In this document: one piece after another, positions 45,704 to 56,194 of the stretch
How the letters are laid out: every line of letters starts with the position of its first letter
How positions within the stretch are numbered: position 1 is the stretch's first letter
From: Porphyra umbilicalis
Taxonomy: Eukaryota; Rhodophyta; Bangiophyceae; Bangiales; Bangiaceae
Length of the DNA stretch: 64,000 bases
Direction: 5' to 3'
NCBI GenBank assembly: GCA_002049455.2
Contig: KV918822.1
Coordinates: 1-64,000, forward strand
The notes under the pieces: model-generated
Database searches by the model: none
What the model was told of the DNA's origin: nothing
Seen by the model: only the letters and a program-made list of their open reading frames with translations
Program-made: the position numbers and the translations under genes

Positions 45704-47368
45704 GGGAAGCCGGCTGGCCAGTGATATCGACGATTGGCGGGGTAACGGTGGGGAGACATACGACCGGCGAGTTGGCCGGCTCAGGACACTTGGGCGGGCA
45801 GTCGTGCCATGAGCAGGGCCGGTTGGGGGTGTTCGTGTGCGTGAACGTCGTAGGGAGTGGCGGAAGAGGGTTGGGTGGTAGTCGGGTGAGCAAGCGTTGT
45901 CATGGCGGTACTGGAAAAGTTGGACCCATGTCGTTTCGTAATGGGCGCCAGTCGGTCGGTTCTGGCGCTCCACGTCACATAAAAGGAAAACGGCATGATG
46001 CCCGCCCAGTGGCCCATGGCGGCGGCCCACGCGGCGGCGTCGACGACGGCGGCGGGGCGGTTGACAACATGAGGAGGAGGGAGTGCACAAGGACGTCGCC
46101 CGGGTACCCGTGGGGGGGCGCGACGCGCGCACGAGGGGGGGGGGTCCAGTCGCTCGCTTTGGCGCCGACGGGTTTGGCGAGCGCCGCGGGGGTGGGGGGC
46201 CCGCCGCCGCCGCCGCCGCCGCCGGCCTTTCCGGCCGCCCCGTCACTTCCTGCGCCCGACAGGCCGGCGCCCCCCCCTCCCCCCCCCGTCGCCGCCGCCA
46301 CCACCGCCACCACCACCGTCAGCACTCCCCTCCCCCTTTGCTACCAGCACCTTGCCGCCGCCACCGCCGTCGCCGCCACCGCCGTCGCCGCCGTCGCCGC
46401 CACCGCCGTCGCCGCCACCACTGCCGCCGCCACCACTGCCGCCGCCACCACTGCCGCCGCCACCGTCGTCGCCGCCACCGCCGTCGCCGCCGTCGCCGTC
46501 GCCGCCGTCGCCGCCACCACTGCCGCCGCCACCGCCGTCGCCGCCACCGCCGTCGCCGCCGTCGCCGCCACCACTGCCGCCGCCACCGCCGTCGCCGCCC
46601 AGGCCTGGGGATATCGGCACTCACACCGCGGCTGGGCTTCGCGGGTGGCTCCGCGGTGCCGCACCCACCGCACCCGCCGCCGCGGCGGAGATGGAGCAGG
46701 GTGCTGTAGTGATGCAGAGTAACGTCCCATTGTTCGACTCTGAAATAGACTGGGTCGTCGGCCAGCGGCATCCACCAAGTCGACGCGGTGTTAAGAAGGC
46801 CGCAGGTAAAATTCTAATCCGCTTGCCAATGATCACTCCGCCCGGGCTCCATCTGTCTCGTGCATTCCTGCCTCTCCGACACCGAAGTCTCCACTAGTCA
46901 TCCGAAACACGCCTATCTCGCAGTAAACTGCCTAACAAGTCGGAACGAGCCGGAGCCGGGCGAGAGGTCCTGGCACAGGTCTCAACCGTCACGAGTGACC
47001 CACCAAACCATCCCAGGTCCTGGCAGATGCAAGAAACTCTCACGAGTGAGGGGAACAACAGCCCCCAACGAGATGCCACCTTGATTAGGCTTTGTTCCCT
47101 GAACACCGTGGACAACAGAAGTCCATTTGTTGACCTGTTCCCGGACGCTCCCTGGTGTCGGGGGTGCTGTTGCACCGCCGCCTGCAGCGACGTTACGGCC
47201 GCCGCCGCGGGCGCCGCGGCGCGCGTCGGGCGGCCGCGGCCGACGCGAGACGCGGCGGCGGGGCCCCGCGCCGCCGCGCGCGCGCGTCGGCGCGCGCGGG
47301 AGAGAGCCACACGGGTGGCGCCGCCCCGCCGCGCCGACCGCGTCGGTCCAACCGCGCAGCGGGATCAA
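45704..47368. other. 3' part of the transposon and flank, no further gene
   Basis: No supported gene. It holds a trinucleotide minisatellite (46348-46605) and the proposed right end near 47142. From 47150 the extreme GC composition of the flanking genome resumes. Confidence 0.45.
46348..46605 (+). repeat. GCC/GTC minisatellite
   Basis: About 260 bp built from CCGCCACCG, CCGTCGCCG and CCACCACTG blocks. All six frames stay open simply because of the repeat, so the Pro/Ala/Gly reading frames here are not evidence of a gene. Confidence 0.85.
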
Positions 47369-48729
47369 TTCCCTGGACTTTAGTCTAGGGTACTTATCAA
47401 CATGCGCATGGGGTCACACACATAACTTTTTTTTTTCTCCAGTGCACGCGCGGGAGTACTTGCGGTTGGCCCCGTGTGCACACCTTTTCGGGCGGTACGC
47501 AGTGTATCGATCACTGCTGCGGGTCCTTTGGGCATGGTTCGGTGCGCAACATGCGTCCAGCACTTTCTGTAGCTTTTCTCGTTTGTAGCATGTCAGCCGC
47601 GGTCATACGGACGCCGTACGTCGCTTTTCGTAGGATGTCCGGGTCAGTTGCCTCAGAATGAGGGTGGTGCGTTCAGACCCCCGGAAACGTCGATCTGGTC
47701 AGACGCGTCGACTGTATTTTGTGGTTAAGTCCGGCGATGGCGCTCCACGGGACAACCAAGGCACATTCTGTTCGAATTTTCAAGCATACGCTCGCGACCC
47801 ATCGTCCTGGAGGAGAGGGCTCTCGGACGGCAGGCGGGAGCTGCCGACGGCCGCACCACCGCTGTCGTCGGGGTCACCACCGCGGCGGCCGCACACGCCC
47901 GACACACCCCTCGCGCGCGCGTCCGTACGCGACCGCCCGCGACCAACACAGCCGGGGCGCGGTCGGCCGCCGCGCCGACGAGGCGACCAGCCCCACCCAC
48001 CCCCCCGCGCGCGCGTGTGGGTGTCCCCGCCGGCGGCCGCACCGCCCGTCGCGCGCGATGTGGCATGGTCCGAGGCGCCGCCGCCCCCGCGCCGACGCGG
48101 CGGCAGCGTTGACGGGGGCCCCGCCCGTTGCGGTGCCCCCCCACTCCTCGCCCCCGCCACTGTCTGATGGGGGACGAGCTCCGCCGCCGTTGGGAGCGGG
48201 GAAGGGCGCCGGCAGCGCCACCGCCGCCTCCCCTGCCGCGGCTGCCGCCGCTGTCGCGCCCGCCATCGCCGCGACTGCGACGGGTGGTGGCTGCGACGGC
48301 GGCGGCGGCGGCGGCGGGCTGTGGTCCTGGCCCCACCGTCGCCGCTGCCGCCGCTAGCGGGCGTGCGCACCGCCGCCGATGCGCCGGCGGCGGACGGCGG
48401 CGCGGAGTTTGACGGCGGCCTGCCTGCGGCAGCGGCGGCGGCGCCCAACTGCCGCGGCCGTGGCGACCGGGACGGGTGCGACGGTAGGCCGGCGGCGGTG
48501 TGCACGTCTGGAGGTGCGGGGATATTCGTCTGCTTGTCTCTGGGGGGGGGAGGCGCGGCGGTGACGGCGGCGGCGTGGGCGGCGGCGGCGGCGGTGCTTG
48601 TTGGCGGTGGCTTGTTTGCCGAGGATGCGCGGCCGCGCGAGGGGGGTGGTTCGCGTGGGCTGGTCGTCGGCGGCTGCTTCGCACGTTGTAAACAAGTCCA
48701 GGGTATTTCCGCGAACGCGTTTTCAGTTC
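47369..48729 (+). repeat. 1.36-kb dispersed repeat, copy 2
   Basis: Near-identical partner of 18220-19581 with scattered single-base differences, in the same orientation. It starts at TTCCCTGGAC and ends at TTTTCAGTTC; beyond both ends the sequences diverge. It ends 272 bp before the FKBP start codon. See copy 1 for structure. Confidence 0.8.
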
Positions 48730-49001
48730 TGCTTGTACTTGTTGCGGCATGGTTGCCACCGGCTGCGTGCAGTGCGTGGACAGGGGCCACTTTGGGCTTG
48801 GCTGTTGGCCCACTGGATTGCTCCGCGTTCACTGCTGTCAGTGGCGGACGCCTCGCTCCCCAGACCGCCCGCCGCCCGTTTCGCCCGCTCCGCCTCGCCA
48901 CACACCTCCGTCTCCCCGACGGCTCTGGGTTTCCCTGCCGCCCGCACGCTGCAACTCCTGTGCTCCCGTGCGCCTTCCTGCTCGTCACCTTTCCGCTCAT
49001 C

Positions 49002-50163
49002 ATGGTCCGCGCTGCTGCCAAGGTCGCCCTGGCCATTGCCGTGCCTTTGGCGCTGTGGACGGCGGCCGTGGCGGGGGCCCCCTCGGTCGACGTACGTTGC
49101 GGCCGCCCGTCGGCGCGGGCGTATCTCTGGGCCACGTGACGTGCTGCGTGTTGCGTCCTTTGCGCTCGATGGCGCCGAAACTGACCCGCTTCTTCGTGTG
49201 CTCTTGCCCTGCGGCGCTGGACTCGTGGCGGTGTGCGCGCGCCTCGTGGTCCCCCGCGCAGATCAAGGTGACCAAGGCCGTCGACGGCTGCACCCGCAAG
49301 GCCGCTGACGGTGACGCCATTAGCGTGCACTATGGTACGTGGGTGGCTCTGCCGCTACGTTGGTGTTGTGGCCGGCTCTGCACGGCTGCTGGTGGTGCAG
49401 TCCGTGCCGTGTCGGCATTGCACCGTGCCGTTTGATGAGTTGCGCTCCCATTCATCCCCTGTGTGGCCCTCGCTCACCCAGCTCTTTTTCCCTTGCTTTT
49501 GTTTCCATGGCTCTTCCTTTGATGTCCCTCCACTCGTGTTGTTTTTCTCTCGCGTCGCTTGCTTGCTACCTTCTTCTGCTTATGCCTTGGCTTTTTGACC
49601 GGCGTTTCTCAGCCGGCAAGCTGGAAGACGGTACCCCCTTTGACTCGAGCTACGACCGCGGCACCCCCTTTGACTTGACACTGGGTGCGGGCATGGTTAT
49701 TTCTGGTACGTTCATCGTGGCCAAGCGTGTTGCGCAGTGCTACCTGCTGGGAGGAGACACGCACTACCACGCTGCTGTAATTAGCCTACTCGGCTATGTT
49801 CCGCTGGCTGGAGACGTGTTCCTCTGTGACTGAGGTCCTCATGTTTCCCCCTGGGGGGTACAGGACCATCCGTGTCTCAAGGCAAGCTCTAACCTTTCTT
49901 CGAGGGCCGGCACGGCGCCCTTCTCGATTGCTCTCTTGCGGTGGACCCCCCCCTTTGATTACTGTGGTCCTCTGCCTCGTCGTCCCCCAGGCTGGGAGCA
50001 GGGCCTCCAGGGCATGTGCGAAGGCGAGAAGCGCACGCTCACCATCCCACACGAGCTCGCTTACGGGGAGAGTGGCATGGGCCCGATTCCGGCGAAGGCC
50101 ACGCTCGTCTTTGACGTTGAGATGGTGTCCATCGCGGGGGGCGACGGCTCCAAGGATTTGTAG
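49002..50163 (+). CDS. FKBP2-like peptidyl-prolyl isomerase of the secretory pathway
   Basis: Exons 49002-49091, 49262-49334, 49613-49705 and 49991-50163 join in frame to 142 residues; all three donors are GTACGT. Residues 1-26 are a signal peptide ([18 protein letters not shown]). The FKBP domain follows: [64 protein letters not shown] and [16 protein letters not shown]. Active-site aromatic and acidic residues of FKBP12-type domains (Y, FD, W in GWEQGL, Y in AYG, F in VFDVEM) are present. The C-terminus SKDL resembles a degenerate ER-retrieval signal, as in FKBP2/FKBP13. Likely role: proline isomerisation during folding in the ER. A 1.36-kb repeat ends just upstream. Confidence 0.92.
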
Positions 50164-50801
50164 GCGCGCCGCTCAGCTGAGCCCGGCGGGAGCGGGCGGG
50201 GGTAGTCATCCTTTGCCCTTTTTTTTGTGTTGTTGTTCCCCCGCTGCCTCCACCCGGTTCTCACCCTGCTCGCGACTTGCCCACAGACGTGACCAGAGTG
50301 TAAGCGGGCGCTGCGGTTGTCCAACCTTTTTTGGTGGAAGACCCGTTGGCTGGGGTGCGCCCTTGGTACGGGCGTCAGGTCGATATTTCTGTGCGCGCTG
50401 GACGGCAGTTATTCCGCCCTCGAGACTTTCATCGGTGGATCCCGGGATTGCCGATCCGTGCATCCCCCACTCACGGAGCTCTATGGCCGCTTTTTGCTGG
50501 GGGTGCCCGCCCGCCAGCGCGCCCGCTACGCTGGGTTTCAAGCGCCCTCTGGCGGTGGAGACGCGCCCGCCCGCGGGCCACCCCACAGCTCTGCACGCAA
50601 CGCCTGCGCATGCGCGTGCTCCGGGCGCGCCGCTCGTTGCACCCCACCAACGCCCGCTTCCCTGCCATTGCATCAGACGCCGCTGGTTGCTCCCCCTGCC
50701 ATACCCCGCGTCTGCTCTCTGGTCTCCCCCATCAGGTCGACCGCTCTCCCCTCTGCCGGCTGCATCCGCCGACCCTCATCCCCCCCCCCCCCTGCGCCAC
50801 C

Positions 50802-51956
50802 ATGGTGCAACTCGCGGACGGCGACCTCATCGCCGTCATGGGCGCGACGGCCGGCCAAGGCGCGGCGACGGCCGCGGCGCTCGCCGCCCAAGGCCGCTTC
50901 CGCGTGCGCGGCCTGTCGCGCAACCCGGATGCGGCGGCGGCGGCGGACCTCAAAGCCGCCGGCGCCAAAGTCGTGGCCGCCGCACCCAGCGACGAGGGGA
51001 GCCTCGCCGCCGCCTTTCGCGGCTGCGCGGGCGTCTTTGCCGTCACGGCGTCCATGGGGCGGTCTGGCTCATTTGACGTTGTCGCCGAGGAGGCGATGGG
51101 GCGCGCGGCGGTCGCCGCGGCCGCCGCCGAGGGCGTCAAGCACTTTGTGCTTACGAGCGTGTGCGACGCAGAGGCAGACGGTGCGTTTTGGGGGGTCTCG
51201 GGCGTGAGAGGGGCGGTGTCGAAGGGGGGGCGCGAACGAGTGGAACAGCGTCCCCCGAGGCGGCGACAGACTAGACGTGTCTAACGCTCTGCCCCTGTGC
51301 TCTCTTGTGTTCGCGGTCAGTGCGGACGCGCTGTGCTTGCCGCGCTGCGACCATCCCGCTGTGCTGGTTGCTGGGGGCGTGGGACCCCCCCCCCCCCCCC
51401 GGTACCGTCGACCCAGTGCCCCACTTTCAATCCAAGCTGCATGTGGAGGAGGCGCTCAAGGCCAGCGGCCTCCCCTACACCATCCTCCGCCCCGTGGCCT
51501 TTATGGACAACTTTATCCGCCTGCCGCAGGCGGCCATCACCGCCGGCAAGGTCCCCGGCCTCACCCCCGCAGCGCGCTCCCTCAAATACATTGCCGTCAG
51601 CGACATTGGCCGCGCCGCGGCGGTCGCCTTTGGCGACGCGTCCACCTGGACCGCCCGCACCGTCTCCCTCGCCCGCCGGCGACGACGTGACGGGGGTGGA
51701 CGTGGCCGCGACCGTCGGCCGCGTGCGCGGCAAGGGCGAAACGTTTGGCTAGTCGATGGCCCCGTGGCTCCTCCTCCGCCTCTTTGCGCCCGAAATGTAT
51801 CGGATGGGGGTCTTTATGGACGCGCCGGGCTACTCGGACGCGGCGCTGGACGAGACGCGGGAGATGCTGCCCGACGCGCTCACGCTCGAGGAGTGGCTCC
51901 AGGCGTCGTCGCTCAAGGACGCGGAGCTGCGCGCCCGCGCGTGCGCCGTCATGTAG
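50802..51956 (+). pseudogene. NmrA-like NAD(P)-binding protein, disrupted
   Basis: Exon 1 (50802-51180) begins after a C tract and encodes a Rossmann start, LIAVMGATAGQGAATAAALAAQG, then VRGLSRNP and HFVLTSVCDAEAD. An intron with donor GTGCGT ends at 51416. Exon 2 continues VPHFQSKLHVEEALKASGLP, YTILRPVAFMDNF and LKYIAVSDIGRAAAVAF, all typical of NmrA/HSCARG redox-sensor-like dehydrogenase relatives. Two lesions follow: a one-base frame change near 51673-51681 (before GDDVTGVDVAATVGRVRGKG) and an in-frame TAG at 51750-51752. The frame beyond the TAG still encodes family-like sequence, YRMGVFMDAPGYSDAALDE and LPDALTLEEWL, to 51956. This could be a young pseudogene or sequence error; the frame change is not at a long homopolymer. 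Confidence 0.7.
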
Positions 51957-52178
51957 GGCGCGCCGCTCGCCGACGGGCCGTGGCGGTGGCCCCGCCGCGG
52001 CGGCGGCGGCGCGGCGGCCAGCGGCCGCGCCTCGCGTCGGCCGCCGCGTCCGTCTGCGCCCGCGTGCGCGCCCCCGACGGCTGGGCCCCGCTGCGCGTGG
52101 TTCCCGCATCTCTGCACGTTCGTCGCCGGCTCGTGCGGAGGGCAGAAAACAAAAAAGAGCATCCGTTTAATGGGCGAG

Positions 52179-54756
52179 TCAATGTTGGCGGTCGGGCGCG
52201 CCGCTCACGCCGCCGCCCCCCACCCGCCCCCGGTCCCCCCCTCCCGCGGCGCTCACGCTGCTCAGGCGCCCCCCCCGGGGGCGCCCAAACAGCTGATACG
52301 CGGGGTTAAACGGCTCCTTGGCAGCGCCGCCGCCGCCGCCACCGCCGCCCCCGCCGCCGCCGCCGCCGCCGCTGGCGCCCGTCGGGGTGCTCCTGCGGCG
52401 GAGGGCGCTGCTGCGCTTGCGCATGGCGGTGGCCGCCGCCCCCACCCCGCACCCGTCCGCCTCGTAGGCAGAGGTGTCGCCCGCAGCGGCAGCGGCGGCG
52501 GCGGCGGCGGCGTCGGCGGCGGCGGCGGCATCGGCACCCCCCGCCACCCCCCCCGCATCGACCGGCGGCAACGCCCCGTCGGCGCGGAGGCGGGCGGCGA
52601 CGTCCCCCCCCCCGCCGCCGCGAGCGCGCCGACCATCCGCCCGACCGCCGCCGTCGCCGCCGGCTCCACGCCCGCCACGCGCACGGCCGCCGCCGCGGCG
52701 GCGGCGGCGGCGGGGAGGCCCGCCACCTCCATCGCGTCGCCGAGGCGGCCGCCGCCGCCGCGCACCGCCGGCGGGCCGCCGCCCGCCCCCGCCGCCGCCG
52801 CCGACGCGGCGGTGACGAGGCGACCAATCGCCCGCGCGGTCGCGGCCGTCGCCGCCGCCTCGGCGTCGGCCGCCGCGCGGTGGAGGGTGGCCGCGAGGCC
52901 GACGAGGGCGCCCGCGTCGACGAGGCCGGCGGCGGCGGTGCTGCTCGCGCGCGCGACCGCGTGGACGGCCGCCACGGCGGCGGCCGAGGCGGCGCGCGCG
53001 GCGGCGCGGGCGCTCAAGTCGCTCGCGTGGCCACCGGCCGCGTCGACGACGGCGCCGGCGACAGCGTCAGCGCCGGGCGGCGGCGCGCCCGCCGCCGCGG
53101 CAACGGCGGCGACGGTCGCCGGGTGGGCCCACAGTTCCGAGCCACCCCCCCCCACGCCCCTGCCCCCCCCGGCGGGCGCCGCGGCGCCCGCCGCCGCCGT
53201 CCACGACGTGGCCAAGTCGGCCACCACCGCCGCCGCGTCGGCCGCGTCAGCCGCCTGCCCCCCCCCCAACGCCCGCGCGAGCGCCGTCGTGGCGGCGGCA
53301 ACCACCTCTGGGCGGTGCACGGCGGCGGCCAGCGCCGCCGCCGCCGGCGTCAGCCCCCACGTGGCCGCCCCCGACCCCACCCCCGTCACGGCCACGGCGA
53401 GACCCGCGAGGGCGGCGAGCGCCCGCACCGCCGCCGCCGACACGGCGGCGGCCGACGGGTGCGCCGTCGCGGCGGCCACGACCGCAGCCGTGGCGGGCGC
53501 CGCGCACAGGGCGCGGAGGAGCGTCGCCGCCGACGCGGCGGGCGGCGGCGCGTCCGCGGGCGACGCGGGGGGGGGGCCCCACACAGGCCCGCCCCCGCCC
53601 CCGCCCCCGTCGGCCGCCGACGGGGACGACGCGCCGGCCGTGTAGCGCCGCCGCCGCGCGGGGCCCGCCGGCACGCCAGACGTTGCGGCAGCCGCCGCGG
53701 CAGCGACGGCGGCCACGATGCGGCACAGGGCGGCGGCGACGGGCGGGTTGTACCGGCCGGTGCGGCCGGCGGCGGCAACGGCGGCGCGGAGGCCGTCGGC
53801 TTCGCAAAAGGCCACCGCCGCGCGCACGCCCGCCGTTGGGCTGCCGCCGCAGCCGCCGCTCGACAGCGACGCGCCCTCGTCCTCGTCCTCATCCGACGCA
53901 CCCGTCCAGCCCCCCGCCCGCGCCGGCACCGACGCTGTGCCCGGCGACAGGCGGTGGCCGTCGCCGCCCCGCCCGCCCGCCGACGCCGTGCCCGCCGCAG
54001 CCCCCTCTAGGTGCGACGCAAAGGCGGTCAGCGCGGCAGCCGCCACCGCCGGCACGTCTGGGGAGCGCGACACCCGCCGCACCGTGGCGGGGACGTCGAG
54101 CGGCGACGGGGGCGGGCGGGGCTGCCCCGCTGCCGCCGGCGAGCGCGGGGAGGAGAGGGGCGACCACCCCCGCCGCCGCGGCCGCGTCGCCGTCGACGCG
54201 TCTGACGTGGACGGCGCCGACGGCGACGCGCCGCGGCCATCGGGCGGCGCCGTAGTCGGGGAGGAGGACGCCGAGGAGGTAGCCCCCGACGGCCGCCGCG
54301 CCGTCGAGGAGGACGTGGGGAGTGCGGGCAGCGCCCACCCGTCGTCGTCGGCTGAGCCGCTCCGCGCGGCACGCCGCGGGCGCCGCCGCGGCGGCTGCCC
54401 CGACGGCGTCGGCGGGCTCGTGTGTCGCCGCTCCCGCGACCACACGGATGACACGTCGTCGTCATCGTCGTCGTTGCTGCCGTTGCGGCCGTCGGCGCCG
54501 GCGTCGGCGAGGGCGGGGTCTGACGCGAGGGCGGCCGCCAACCCGTCGTCGTCGTCGACGTCGACGGCGTCGACGTGGGCGGCAAAAGTGAGGGCCACCC
54601 GCCGGGGGGGGGCGCCGCACCCACCCCCACGTCGGACGGCCGGGCGGCGTCCGCGGCGGGGGGGAGGGACCGCACGCGGACGACGGCCGCCGCCGCCTTG
54701 GGGCGGGGGCGGGAGGGGGGTGGCGCCCGCGGCGGGCCGTCGGCGGGGGCGGCCAT
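52179..54756 (-). CDS. Ala-rich protein, probably armadillo/HEAT-like helical repeats, frames broken
   Basis: From an ATG at 54756 (CCCACCCATGG) the first part is Pro/Ala/Arg-rich. An 8-C run (54604-54611) shifts to the long frame beginning RRVALTFAAHVDAVDVDDDD. A disordered Ser/Pro/Asp-rich region follows, then about 450 residues of Ala-rich helices: PDVPAVAAAALTAFASHLEG, RAAVAFCEADGLRAAV, AALCRIVAAV, AATLLRALCAAP, AAVRALAALAGL, AAATTALARALGG. The period and content suggest armadillo-like repeats. A C run near 52604-52613 shifts the frame again, and the C-terminus has a basic AMRKRSSALRRRSTP, a Gly run and KEPFNPAYQLFG before the stop at 52179. I cannot name the family. It converges on the NmrA-like gene and is 5' of HDAC on the same strand. 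Confidence 0.6.
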
Positions 54757-56194
54757 GGGTGGGGACAGCGCGGGGGTGGCGGCGGAGTGGGGGGGGGAAG
54801 CTTGATGGTGCACCGTCAAGGTAGGGGAAAGACGACGCCACGTACGTCTGAGGATGACCTGTGAAGCAGCGGTGTCTCAAACAATGGGGCGGCGGGGACC
54901 TGCCGTCTTGTGCGGCCGGCACCGGCGGCCGTGGCCGTTGTCAAGGCGGTCACGCAAACGCGAGGGTGCGCGCCCACACAGATAGAGCCGCCCCCACAGA
55001 GCCACCCGCAATGGAGATTGAGCGCAACGGCCCGCCGGTGGAGCACCACCGTTGCACACCCCCACGCCGGTGTGAGGACACGCCCGCCGACGACGCGACC
55101 ACGGGCCGCGGCTCGCCATGCACACCGGTACCACCTGCGCACAGGTTTGCCGACGCAAGGGGGGGGTGACTGCAAGCCGGATCCGTTGCTGGGCCCCACA
55201 GCCTGGGGCATCGGTCGGTCTGTCAACTAGGCAGACACAGCAAGGATCCCGTGCGCGTGGCAGGCGGTACTGACCGGGCGGGGCCCGCGGCCCGCCCGCC
55301 AGTGGGTGCCCCCCCCCTCCCTGGCGCTCCTGCGGCCGCAGGAGCGCCAGGGTCTGGCCGCGCGGCCAGACGGGGGGGCACCCATCCGCTGCCACCACCA
55401 CGCCGTCGACCGCCAGGTCCCCGACAGCGGCTTTGGACGGGCCGGCACGGACGGCGCCCGCCGTCCCGCCATCAGGCAGCGCTCGGACGATGCGTGGCGG
55501 GGCTCGACAGGGCGACCAGCGGCGGTGGGTGTTGACCGGGGCCTCCATCAAAACGGCCAAGGCGCAGCACCGTGCTGGCGTGACGCCAAGGGTCTGGAGG
55601 GAGGGGGGGGTCGTGCGGCACTCCTGGAGCGATCCCACGAAGGGCGGTCTCGCGCACAAGCACGCCAATCCCCGCCAAATGTCAGGCCCGCAGGAGCCTT
55701 GCTTGACAGCCATCCACCAATAGCGCTGGACCGGTCCACCCAAAATCCCAGGAGCGCGGGCCACAGTCGACAAGGCATGCGCTGTACTCTGCCTGATAGC
55801 TGTCTGTCAGTCTGTACATCTCCCACCGACGAGTCGAGCAGGGGCGTCGGCACAGACCCCGCGGCGCCTCGTCATCATCATCACCGCCAATAGCGAGCGG
55901 TCCGGGCGCGCACGCAGGTGAGGTCGGACGCGTTGGCCGCGTGGGGTAGGCCACGCGCATCGCGGTCCCTGTTGCATGATGACGAGGTGCGCCGAGCGTC
56001 TCGCCCCGCCATTCGGCAAACGCCGCCACCCCAATGGGTCTCTGTAGAGACTAGGATTGGTACCGCCTCCAGCTGTGGCAACAAAACGAAAGAGAAACAT
56101 TTTTGGACGCAACCATGCAAAAACACGAAGCCGAAAAACAGTGAAAAGAACAACAAGAAGGCTCAAGAAGCGGAAACACCCAGCCCGGCCTCGG
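54757..56194. other. Intergenic region with cruciform
   Basis: No gene recognised. It contains the compound palindrome at 55304-55383. Promoter of the Ala-rich gene and 3' flank of HDAC are expected here. Confidence 0.5.
55304..55383. repeat. Compound palindrome: 34-bp and 18-bp perfect palindromes inside inverted C/G arms
   Basis: A 34-bp perfect palindrome at 55319-55352 is centred on a NotI-type GCGGCCGC. An 18-bp perfect palindrome, TCTGGCCGCGCGGCCAGA, abuts it at 55353-55370. Both are enclosed by GGGTGCCCCCC (from 55304) and GGGGGGGCACCC (55372-55383). The whole could form a branched cruciform. No TA or other duplication is evident. Confidence 0.85.

Larger units (their letters stand above)
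36138..47142. mobile_element. Candidate ~11-kb DNA transposon (Plavaka/tnp2-like)
   Basis: This block has visibly lower GC than its flanks, with sharp changes at both sides. It contains a tnp2/Plavaka-like transposase (+) and a divergently transcribed companion gene (-). Candidate ends: GGGAACAG at 36138 and its inverse CTGTTCCC ending at 47142. GAACAAGGCCT lies 37 bp inside on the left, and its inverse AGGCTTTGTTC 45 bp inside on the right. No target-site duplication is evident, so the exact borders are tentative. The two-gene layout resembles CACTA-type elements, which carry a transposase and a second protein. Confidence 0.5.

Noticed and set aside
46083-46897. Pro/Arg/Ala-rich open frames over the minisatellite
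   Set aside because: All frames are open because the DNA is a GCC/GTC repeat; none has a domain or a plausible start.
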